A program made the translations under genes and the position numbers. Under the pieces are notes generated by a model. The model was not told where the DNA came from, searched no databases, and saw only the letters and a list, made by a program, of their open reading frames with translations. A DNA stretch of 5,121 nt from Candidatus Zhuqueibacterota bacterium. GTDB lineage: Bacteria; SM23-31; B21-G16. The DNA lies in contig QNDJ01000164.1 of assembly GCA_003644825.1 (NCBI GenBank), positions 1 through 5,121 on the forward strand, in the 5' to 3' direction. This document shows, one piece after another, positions 1-5,121 of the stretch (the first letter of the stretch is position 1; the number at the start of each line of letters is the position of its first letter).

Positions 1-24
1 AGGGAACTTAATTTCAGGGAATAG
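1..24 (+). CDS. possible 3' end of an upstream gene (partial)
   Basis: The frame starting at base 1 is open and reads RELNFRE followed by TAG at 22-24, two bases before the ATG of the OPX gene. A gene ending here would fit the tight packing of the rest of the block, where the next junction overlaps by one base. Seven codons cannot identify a family, and an open frame of this length is expected by chance, so this is only a suggestion from context. Confidence 0.25.
   Translation, partial: RELNFRE
16..21 (+). promoter_or_regulatory. ribosome binding site of the OPX gene
   Basis: AGGGAA lies 5 bases before the ATG at 27 and is a reasonable Shine-Dalgarno match. It supports that ATG as the start; the ATG is also followed directly by a signal peptide, which is what this family should have at its N-terminus. 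Confidence 0.6.
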
Positions 25-26
25 CT

Positions 27-2744
27 ATGAGTTTTAATAAATTATTTATTTCTTCGGTAATTCTTTTTTCTTTCTTGTTTTTTTCAAGTTTTACAGCATA
101 TTCCCAGGAACCAGAAACAATGAAAATTGAAAAACTGGATAAGCAAAAACAGACCGAAATATTGCAAAAATTCCTGAAAGGAAATTATACAGAAGATGAA
201 ATCAGAACATATTTAAAAATTGATGGATATTCAGATTCAAATATAAATAGATTGATATTAGAATACAGGAAACTGAAAAAACAGCAGGAAGAGAAATCTC
301 AGATTTTTCTCCAGCAGGTACCAGCTCAAAAAGAAGAAATTAAAATACAAGAAGAAATATACCCTGATACCACAAAAGTTAAACCGGTTTTAATAGAGGA
401 GAAACTTGAAAAGAAGAAGAAATTTATACTGGAGCCTTTTGGTCTGGATATATTCAGGAAGGCAGGAACTCTATTTCAACCTAACATAATGGGGCCGGTT
501 GATGAAAATTATAAATTGGGGCCTGGAGATGAAATAATTCTTGTTATTACAGGAGATGTTGAGAAAGAGTTGAAAACCACGGTAAATCGTGAAGGGTTAC
601 TTTATGTTCCATATATAGGTCAGGTTTCTGTGAATGGATTAACACTTTCAGGTTTAAGAAAAAGATTGTTCAGAAAGTTGTCAAAGAAGTTCTCCGGACT
701 TACAGGAGATGAGAATGCTACTACTTTTTTTGAAGTTTCTCTTGGAAAGTTAAGAACGATATTTGTAATAGTTACAGGAGAAGTTAACCAGCCCGGTGGA
801 TATAATTTAAGTGCTGTATCAACAGCATTTACAGCCCTGTATTTTGCTGGTGGTCCTACAGAAAAAGGTTCTTTAAGGCATATTGAGGTCATCAGAAATA
901 ATAAAGTTGTTTCAAAAATAGATTTTTATGATTATTTATTAAAAGGGGATAGCAGTAGGGATATAAGGTTATCAAATGGTGATAATGTAAGGGTACCATT
1001 AAAAAAGAAAGAAGTTGTGATAAGAGGAGAGGTAAAAAGGCCCGCAGTTTATGAACTTGTTGATAATGAGACTCTGATTGATCTTATACAGATTGCCGGT
1101 GGATTAAAAGCCACAGCCTTTATAGAAAGAGCTCAGATTGATAGAATTGTTCCGTTTAATGAAAGAAATAAATATAAAGAGGACAGGATAGTCCTTGATA
1201 TTAACCTGAGAGAAATTCTGGAAAACCCTGATAAAAAGATTACTCTTGCTGATGGAGATACCATTACTATTTTTCCGATAAGCGATGAAGAAAGAAATTT
1301 TGTTTATATAAAGGGGAGTGTTAGAAGACCAGGAAAGTATCAGTTTGAAAATGGTATGACTGTTAAAGATTTAATAGAAAAATCTAAAGGTTTGCTGGAT
1401 GAAGCTTATAGAGAAAGGGGAGAAATTATAAGGAAAAAAGAGGATGGTTCTGAAACTTTTATCAGTTTTAACCTTAAAGAATGTTTGAAGAATAACATAA
1501 AAGAGAATTATAGTTTGGTTGAACGAGACACGGTTAAAATTCTATCCAGAATAGAAGTTGAAGGACTGGAGAACAGGAGAGTTTCGATTTCAGGGCATGT
1601 TAAGAAGCCAGGAAGATATAAATATATAGATAATATGAGGATGCTTGACCTTCTCATTTTAGGTGATGGATTGCTTGACCCGGATTTTCAGAAAAAAACA
1701 TACCTTGAAAGAGGAGATTTAATAAGGATAAATAAAGATACTAATAGACGAGAACTTATACCTTTAAACTTAAGAAAGATACTGGAGGGTGATTCAACTG
1801 AGAATATTGTGCTTCAAAGCCTGGATTCTGTCAGGGTTTATGGAATTGATGAAATAGTTCCTTCAGATAGTGTAGCCATCTATGGTGAAGTAAAATTTCC
1901 TGGAAAACATCCTTTTCATAGAGGTATGACCCTCGGTGATTTAATTTTACAGGCTGGTGGTATAAATGCTGGTGCTTATATTGATGTTGCTGAAGTTTCC
2001 AGAGTAAGATTTAAAAAGGGAACAAATTCCAGAAAAGTTGATATTATTAAAGTACCCATTGAAATTGATGAAAATTTTAACCTTGTAAAAGGGGAAAATG
2101 AATTTCTTTTGCAGAAAGATGATAATATCTTTTTAAGAGAGAATCCTCAATGGGAATTACAGCAAAATGTTGAGATTACAGGAGAGGTAAAGTATCCTGG
2201 AGTTTATTCTCTTCTTTCAAAGAAAGATAAATTGAGAGATTTAATAAGAAGAGCTGGTGGTTTGTTGCCAACAGCATTTCTTGATGGAGCAAAATTTATC
2301 AGGAGGAAGAATAACATCGGAAGGATTGCTTTGAACCTTAATGATGTTATGAAAGATGAGAATAGTGAGGATAATATTATCCTTTTTGCGGGGGACCATT
2401 TGCATATTCCTGAAATACCCAAGTCTGTTAAAGTTTCGGGAGAAGTCGGGCTTGAAACAAGTATTATTTATAAAAAAGGTGAAAAGATTGGTTATTATAT
2501 AAGAAGAGCTGGTGGATACACAGCCAATGCTGATAAGAATAGAACGGTTGTTGTACAACCTAATGGTATTGTTGAAAAAGTTCGTCGATTCTGGTTTGAC
2601 CCTGAACCTAAACCAGGGAGTGAAATTATGGTTCCTCCCAGACCAGAGGGTGCATCAAAAGATTATTTTAGCTTTATAAGGCAGGTTATCACAACCATTT
2701 CGAATGCTGCTGTATTAGTTGTTGCTATAAGGTCGAGGAGATAG
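27..2744 (+). CDS. polysaccharide export (OPX) protein with seven SLBB modules
   Basis: This is a 905-residue exported protein of the Wza/OPX superfamily, predicted to form the periplasmic and outer-membrane conduit for a surface polysaccharide. Residues 1-26 look like a Sec signal peptide: one Lys, a long Phe/Ile/Leu core, and likely cleavage after AYS (26/27). There is no lipobox cysteine, unlike Wza. Residues 40-130 are charged and mostly helical, with a 'YTEDEIRTYLKIDGYSDSNI' stretch (54-73). The export motif follows: 'PFG..IF' at 137-143 and 'YKLGPGDE' at 162-169. Seven SLBB-like modules come next, with their G-E-V-type cores at Gly 251, 334, 430, 523, 620, 719 and 805. The tail (about 881-905) has a hydrophobic helix ending in RSRR. 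Wza has only about 380 residues and far fewer SLBB domains; lengths of 800-900 are common in Bacteroidota-type relatives (family knowledge). The gene ends in TAG, sharing its G with the next GTG start, so co-expression with the Wzz-like gene is likely. Family assignment is firm; the polymer exported is unknown. Confidence 0.93.
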   Translation: MSFNKLFISSVILFSFLFFSSFTAYSQEPETMKIEKLDKQKQTEILQKFLKGNYTEDEIRTYLKIDGYSDSNINRLILEYRKLKKQQEEKSQIFLQQVPAQKEEIKIQEEIYPDTTKVKPVLIEEKLEKKKKFILEPFGLDIFRKAGTLFQPNIMGPVDENYKLGPGDEIILVITGDVEKELKTTVNREGLLYVPYIGQVSVNGLTLSGLRKRLFRKLSKKFSGLTGDENATTFFEVSLGKLRTIFVIVTGEVNQPGGYNLSAVSTAFTALYFAGGPTEKGSLRHIEVIRNNKVVSKIDFYDYLLKGDSSRDIRLSNGDNVRVPLKKKEVVIRGEVKRPAVYELVDNETLIDLIQIAGGLKATAFIERAQIDRIVPFNERNKYKEDRIVLDINLREILENPDKKITLADGDTITIFPISDEERNFVYIKGSVRRPGKYQFENGMTVKDLIEKSKGLLDEAYRERGEIIRKKEDGSETFISFNLKECLKNNIKENYSLVERDTVKILSRIEVEGLENRRVSISGHVKKPGRYKYIDNMRMLDLLILGDGLLDPDFQKKTYLERGDLIRINKDTNRRELIPLNLRKILEGDSTENIVLQSLDSVRVYGIDEIVPSDSVAIYGEVKFPGKHPFHRGMTLGDLILQAGGINAGAYIDVAEVSRVRFKKGTNSRKVDIIKVPIEIDENFNLVKGENEFLLQKDDNIFLRENPQWELQQNVEITGEVKYPGVYSLLSKKDKLRDLIRRAGGLLPTAFLDGAKFIRRKNNIGRIALNLNDVMKDENSEDNIILFAGDHLHIPEIPKSVKVSGEVGLETSIIYKKGEKIGYYIRRAGGYTANADKNRTVVVQPNGIVEKVRRFWFDPEPKPGSEIMVPPRPEGASKDYFSFIRQVITTISNAAVLVVAIRSRR
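759..2651 (+). repeat. array of seven SLBB-type protein modules within the OPX gene
   Basis: The coding sequence contains seven diverged repeats of a pattern close to 'G-E-V-K-x-P-G-x-Y', followed about 20 residues later by 'DLI..AGG'. Core glycines are 83, 96, 93, 97, 99 and 86 residues apart. Modules 2, 3, 4 and 6 also share a downstream 'NLREIL/NLKECL/NLRKIL/NLNDVM' segment. Modules 3 and 4 replace AGG with 'KGLLD' or 'DGLLD', and module 7 lacks the P-G pair. At DNA level only short stretches match, for example GGAGAGGTAAA at 1026 and a near copy at 2181, so the duplications are old and not a recombination hot spot. Confidence 0.75.
2735..2740 (+). promoter_or_regulatory. ribosome binding site of the Wzz-like gene, inside the OPX gene
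   Basis: GAGGAG lies 3 bases before the GTG at 2744, or 5 bases if GAGG is counted as the core. It is embedded in the last codons of the OPX gene. Spacing is on the short side, but the stop/start overlap would let terminating ribosomes restart. The nearby ATG at 2754 is in a different frame, so it cannot be the start of this protein. Confidence 0.6.
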
Positions 2745-3739
2745 TGGAAAGTAATGAAAATATTTCTATTTTGGATTATCTCGGAGTTTTAATAAAATAT
2801 CGATGGCTGATATTTTATATTGTAGTATTTTCTTTTGTTCTTTCTGTAATTTACTCTTTACTTAAAACACCTATTTATACTTCAAGAACTACAGTTCTTC
2901 CCAACAAAGAAAGTGAACAATCTACTCTTAGAAGTCTGGGGAATATCCCCGGTCTTGCTGGTACTTTTGGTATTCCATTTATAGGCGGGAGTTCATCTGA
3001 ATTATATCCCGATATATTGATGAGCAGGCAAATTTTGATACCTGTTTTAAATAAAAACTTCACCTTAAGAAAAAGCAATGAAACCAGAAAATTGATTGAT
3101 ATTTTGAGTAAACCAGGAAAAAATGAAGATTATCGGTTAGAGCTTGCTTTGAGAAAATTAAGAAATATGATAAGAGTTTCCAAGAATAGAGTTACAGGTA
3201 TTATTACTATTGAAGTAGAAAGTAATGATAAATATCTATCGGCAGATATAGCCAATGCATTAACTGAACAGCTTGATTATTATAACAGAGAAGTAAGAAC
3301 TTCCAAGGCAAAGGAAAACAGAATATTTGTAGAAGAAAGAATGAAGGAGGCAAAAGATTCATTGACCATTGCTGAAAACAGGTATAAAGAATTCAGAGAA
3401 AAGAATGTTGCTTTTGACCTGTCTCCTGAGTTAATGGTTGAAGAAGAAAGATTGAAAAGAGATGTTGAAATAAAACAGGAAGCTTATAAATCTTTAACTG
3501 TTGAATACTGGGCTGCATTGGTTGAGGAACAGAAGGATATTCCTGTTGTTAATGTTCTTGAAAAGGCTGTGCCGCCTTTGTTAAGAACAAAACCCAAAAG
3601 AAAGTTTATAGTAATTATTTCTGTCTTAATTGGAACATTAGCAGGTATTATTATTGCATATTTTGTTGAGTTTTTTAAAAAGGTCAGGTTAGAGTTTAAA
3701 ACAGACCCGAAGTATCAGGTTTATTTTAATTTTGTTTAA
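2744..3739 (+). CDS. Wzz/GumC-type chain-length determinant (polysaccharide co-polymerase)
   Basis: This 331-residue inner-membrane protein is predicted to set polymer length and to link the polymerisation machinery to the OPX channel. The N-terminus 'ISILDYLGVLIKYRW' is typical of the Wzz domain. Transmembrane helix 1 spans about 20-40 and helix 2 about 288-308, leaving a periplasmic domain of roughly 245 residues. A Gly/Pro-rich loop near 66-85 is followed by 'LYPDILMSR', a common feature of the family. Residues about 175-255 are Lys/Glu-rich and should form the long periplasmic coiled coil. The pre-TM2 proline motif is present (P277, P278, P284 in 'VPPLLRTKPKRK'). Only about 20 residues follow TM2, with no Walker motifs or tyrosine-rich tail, so there is no fused BY-kinase as in Wzc. 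The start is GTG; it overlaps the OPX stop by one base and gives the expected N-terminus. The family is secure; the choice between capsule, O-antigen and exopolysaccharide systems is open. Confidence 0.9.
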   Translation: MESNENISILDYLGVLIKYRWLIFYIVVFSFVLSVIYSLLKTPIYTSRTTVLPNKESEQSTLRSLGNIPGLAGTFGIPFIGGSSSELYPDILMSRQILIPVLNKNFTLRKSNETRKLIDILSKPGKNEDYRLELALRKLRNMIRVSKNRVTGIITIEVESNDKYLSADIANALTEQLDYYNREVRTSKAKENRIFVEERMKEAKDSLTIAENRYKEFREKNVAFDLSPELMVEEERLKRDVEIKQEAYKSLTVEYWAALVEEQKDIPVVNVLEKAVPPLLRTKPKRKFIVIISVLIGTLAGIIIAYFVEFFKKVRLEFKTDPKYQVYFNFV

Positions 3740-3745
3740 GGTGAT
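3739..3745 (+). promoter_or_regulatory. strong Shine-Dalgarno ahead of a 17-codon ORF
   Basis: AGGTGAT is a seven-base match to the usual 3' end of 16S rRNA (ATCACCT read as complement). Its AGGTG core ends 5 bases before the ATG at 3749. It is the best ribosome binding site in the window, yet it serves the short ORF at 3749-3802 and not directly the dehydrogenase ATG at 3780. Confidence 0.5.
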
Positions 3746-3748
3746 TTA

Positions 3749-3802
3749 ATGAAATTTAAAAAACTAATGAAAAAGGGAAATGAATTTAGAAGAAAAAATT
3801 AA
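3749..3802 (+). CDS. short ORF overlapping the dehydrogenase start (leader peptide or frameshifted N-terminus)
   Basis: This 17-codon frame reads MKFKKLMKKGNEFRRKN and ends in TAA at 3800-3802. It begins 10 bases after the Wzz-like stop, behind a near-perfect Shine-Dalgarno, and overlaps the first 23 bases of the dehydrogenase gene. The peptide is very basic and matches no family I recognise. It could be a leader that brings ribosomes to the ATG at 3780 by coupling, or the original start of the dehydrogenase separated from it by a one-base shift: skipping one base after the GGA codon continues as MNLEEKIK. It may also be chance in A-rich DNA. Nothing in the window decides between these. Confidence 0.25.
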   Translation: MKFKKLMKKGNEFRRKN

Positions 3803-5075
3803 AAATAAAGAAGCTGTAATTGGAGTTGTTGGGCTTGGTTATGTGGGTCTTCCTTTGAGTATTGAGTTTGCTAAAGCTGGTTTTTTTGTATCTGGAGTTG
3901 ATATTTCTGAAGATAAAGTTAAAAAACTATCGGCAGGGAATACGGATGTGCTGGATATCAAAAAGGATGATCTGGTTGATGTTATCGATAGTGGAAAACT
4001 AAAAATATATAATGATTATTCTGTTTTGAAGGATGCTGATTGTATATGTGTAACTGTTCCTACTCCTCTTAATAAAACTAAAGAGCCGGATATATCTCAT
4101 ATTAAATATGCAATTGATGAGATAAAGAAAATACTTCATAAAGATTTACTGATTGTTCTGGAAAGCACAACCTATCCTGGAACAACGAGAGAATTGATAG
4201 CAAAGGAAGTTGAAAAATCGGGTTATGAAGTTGGCAGGGACATATATGTTGCTTTTTCTCCGGAAAGAATCGACCCAGGAAATAAGAAGTTTTCCACCAG
4301 AAATATACCGAGGGTTATTGGTGGTATTACTAAAGACTGCACAAGATTAGCAAGCTGTTTATACCGGAGTATAATTGATAAAGTTTTCTGTCTTGATTCT
4401 TCTGAAGAAGCTGAGATGGTGAAATTACTGGAAAATACTTTCAGGTCAGTAAACATAGCTCTTGTGAATGAGATGGCGATGATGTGTGATAGAATGGGAG
4501 TAAACATCTGGAAGGTAATTGAAGGTGCTTCTACAAAACCTTTTGGATTTATGCCGTTTTATCCGGGTCCAGGAATAGGGGGGCATTGTATTCCTCTGGA
4601 CCCGATATATTTATCCTGGAAAGCCAAGAGTTATAACTTTTACAACAGGTTTATAGACTTAGCCACAGATATAAATGGTAATATGCCAAGGTTTGTTGTA
4701 AATAAACTTCAGAGAATCCTGAATGAAAGGAACAGGTCAATTAAAGGCTCAACTTTACTCATTGTCGGGATTACTTATAAAAATGATGTAAATGACCTCA
4801 GGGAATCTCCCAGCCTTGAGGTGTTTAAACTGTTGGAAGAATTAGGGGCAAAAGTCGATTTTTTTGATTCTTATATTAAAAGTTTTAATAATGATAATGG
4901 TGAATACAGGTCTATAGAACTGAATGAAAAATCTTTGCAGTCTTATGAATGTGTGTTAATTTTGACAGCTCATAAAAACGTAGATTATAACTTTATTCTG
5001 GAGAATTCAAGGCTAATTTTTGATACAAGAAATGTTTTTAAAGATTGTGAAGATTCTAAGGTTGTAAGGCTTTGA
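3780..5075 (+). CDS. wbpA: UDP-N-acetylglucosamine 6-dehydrogenase-type nucleotide-sugar dehydrogenase
   Basis: This 431-residue cytosolic enzyme should oxidise C6 of a UDP-hexose(amine) to the uronic acid with two NAD+, most likely UDP-GlcNAc to UDP-GlcNAcA. The Rossmann motif G-L-G-Y-V-G is at 18-23, with Asp41 placed to bind the NAD ribose. 'PTPL' is at 94-97, 'ESTTYPGTT' at 128-136 and 'SPERIDPGN' at 160-168. In the central domain, Lys215 and Asn219 ('MVKLLENTFR') match catalytic and binding residues of UDP-glucose dehydrogenases. Cys270 and Asp274 in 'GGHCIPLDP' are the catalytic thiol and its partner. The C-terminal domain carries 'YKNDVNDLRESP' (333-344). Length is normal and all key residues are present. 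The 'ESTTYPGTT' form favours WbpA-like over UDP-glucose (Ugd) or UDP-ManNAc (WecC) enzymes, but substrate remains an inference. The ATG at 3780 is the first possible start after an in-frame TGA at 3768; its AAGGG is only 2 bases away, which is poor spacing. The product would feed the polymer exported by the upstream genes. Confidence 0.9.
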   Translation: MNLEEKIKNKEAVIGVVGLGYVGLPLSIEFAKAGFFVSGVDISEDKVKKLSAGNTDVLDIKKDDLVDVIDSGKLKIYNDYSVLKDADCICVTVPTPLNKTKEPDISHIKYAIDEIKKILHKDLLIVLESTTYPGTTRELIAKEVEKSGYEVGRDIYVAFSPERIDPGNKKFSTRNIPRVIGGITKDCTRLASCLYRSIIDKVFCLDSSEEAEMVKLLENTFRSVNIALVNEMAMMCDRMGVNIWKVIEGASTKPFGFMPFYPGPGIGGHCIPLDPIYLSWKAKSYNFYNRFIDLATDINGNMPRFVVNKLQRILNERNRSIKGSTLLIVGITYKNDVNDLRESPSLEVFKLLEELGAKVDFFDSYIKSFNNDNGEYRSIELNEKSLQSYECVLILTAHKNVDYNFILENSRLIFDTRNVFKDCEDSKVVRL

Positions 5076-5121
5076 AAATTTCAACCTTCTAAAGTTTAAC
5101 ATTTTATATAGAGTAGTATAC
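5076..5121. other. non-coding tail of the window
   Basis: These 46 AT-rich bases follow the dehydrogenase stop and contain no ATG on the plus strand. They form the longest gap in the window, compared with a one-base overlap and 40 bases at the other junctions. A 7-base inverted repeat (AAGGTTG at 5058-5064, CAACCTT at 5082-5088) spans the stop codon, but it has a 17-base loop and no following T-run, so it is a weak terminator candidate. No convincing promoter is visible. Confidence 0.5.

Noticed and set aside
620-892. Minus-strand open frame of 90 codons inside the OPX gene
   Set aside because: It lies opposite a strongly conserved coding region, has no ribosome binding site that I can see, and resembles no family.
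2204-2558. Two overlapping minus-strand open frames (72 and 105 codons)
   Set aside because: They lie opposite SLBB modules 6 and 7, overlap each other in different frames, and have biased, unfamiliar composition; they are antisense shadows.
759-2651. Repeat array as a CRISPR or tandem DNA repeat
   Set aside because: The periodicity exists at protein level only (83-99 residues, variable), with little nucleotide identity between units, and the frame is coding throughout.
4223-4507. Minus-strand open frame of 94 codons inside the dehydrogenase gene
   Set aside because: It lies opposite the conserved catalytic core of the dehydrogenase and has no recognisable features.
5072-5084. Near-palindrome TTGAAA-A-TTTCAA as an operator
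   Set aside because: It is pure low-complexity AT-rich sequence, overlaps the stop codon, and occurs only once; chance is sufficient.
5058-5088. Inverted repeat AAGGTTG / CAACCTT around the dehydrogenase stop as a rho-independent terminator
   Set aside because: The stem is only 7 pairs with a 17-base loop, has few G-C pairs, and no run of T follows.
5091-5121. TATATA and TAGTATAC stretches as a -10 element of a downstream promoter
   Set aside because: No matching -35 or Bacteroidota-type -33/-7 pair is visible, and AT-rich spacers produce such strings by chance.

Overview
This AT-rich window reads as one plus-strand block of a surface-polysaccharide (capsule, O-antigen or exopolysaccharide) export and biosynthesis locus. 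The source appears to be a Gram-negative-type bacterium, since an outer-membrane polysaccharide export (OPX) protein with a Sec signal peptide only makes sense with two membranes. The OPX protein has the long, multi-SLBB architecture and the 'PFG..IF' and 'YKLGPGDE' motifs familiar from Bacteroidota, Ignavibacteriota and related FCB-group genomes, so I infer an organism of that kind. The sequence alone does not fix the phylum.

Layout: positions 1-24 may be the last codons of an upstream gene. 27-2744 encodes a 905-residue OPX/SLBB protein. 2744-3739 encodes a 331-residue Wzz-type polysaccharide co-polymerase; its GTG start overlaps the preceding stop by one base. 3780-5075 encodes a 431-residue nucleotide-sugar dehydrogenase of the UDP-N-acetylglucosamine 6-dehydrogenase (WbpA) type. 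5076-5121 is non-coding up to the window edge. No tRNA, rRNA, CRISPR array, insertion sequence or recognisable strong terminator was seen.

How the genes fit together: the dehydrogenase would supply an acidic amino-sugar nucleotide in the cytoplasm. The Wzz-like protein, anchored in the inner membrane with a periplasmic coiled coil, would control chain length and bridge towards the export channel. The SLBB protein would form the periplasmic and outer-membrane part of that channel. The polymerase, flippase and glycosyltransferases expected in such a locus are not in this window.

The families are all known, and I do not see a new system. The points most worth a second look are the seven-module SLBB array in a protein with no lipobox cysteine, and the 17-codon ORF with a near-perfect Shine-Dalgarno that overlaps the poorly equipped start of the dehydrogenase.
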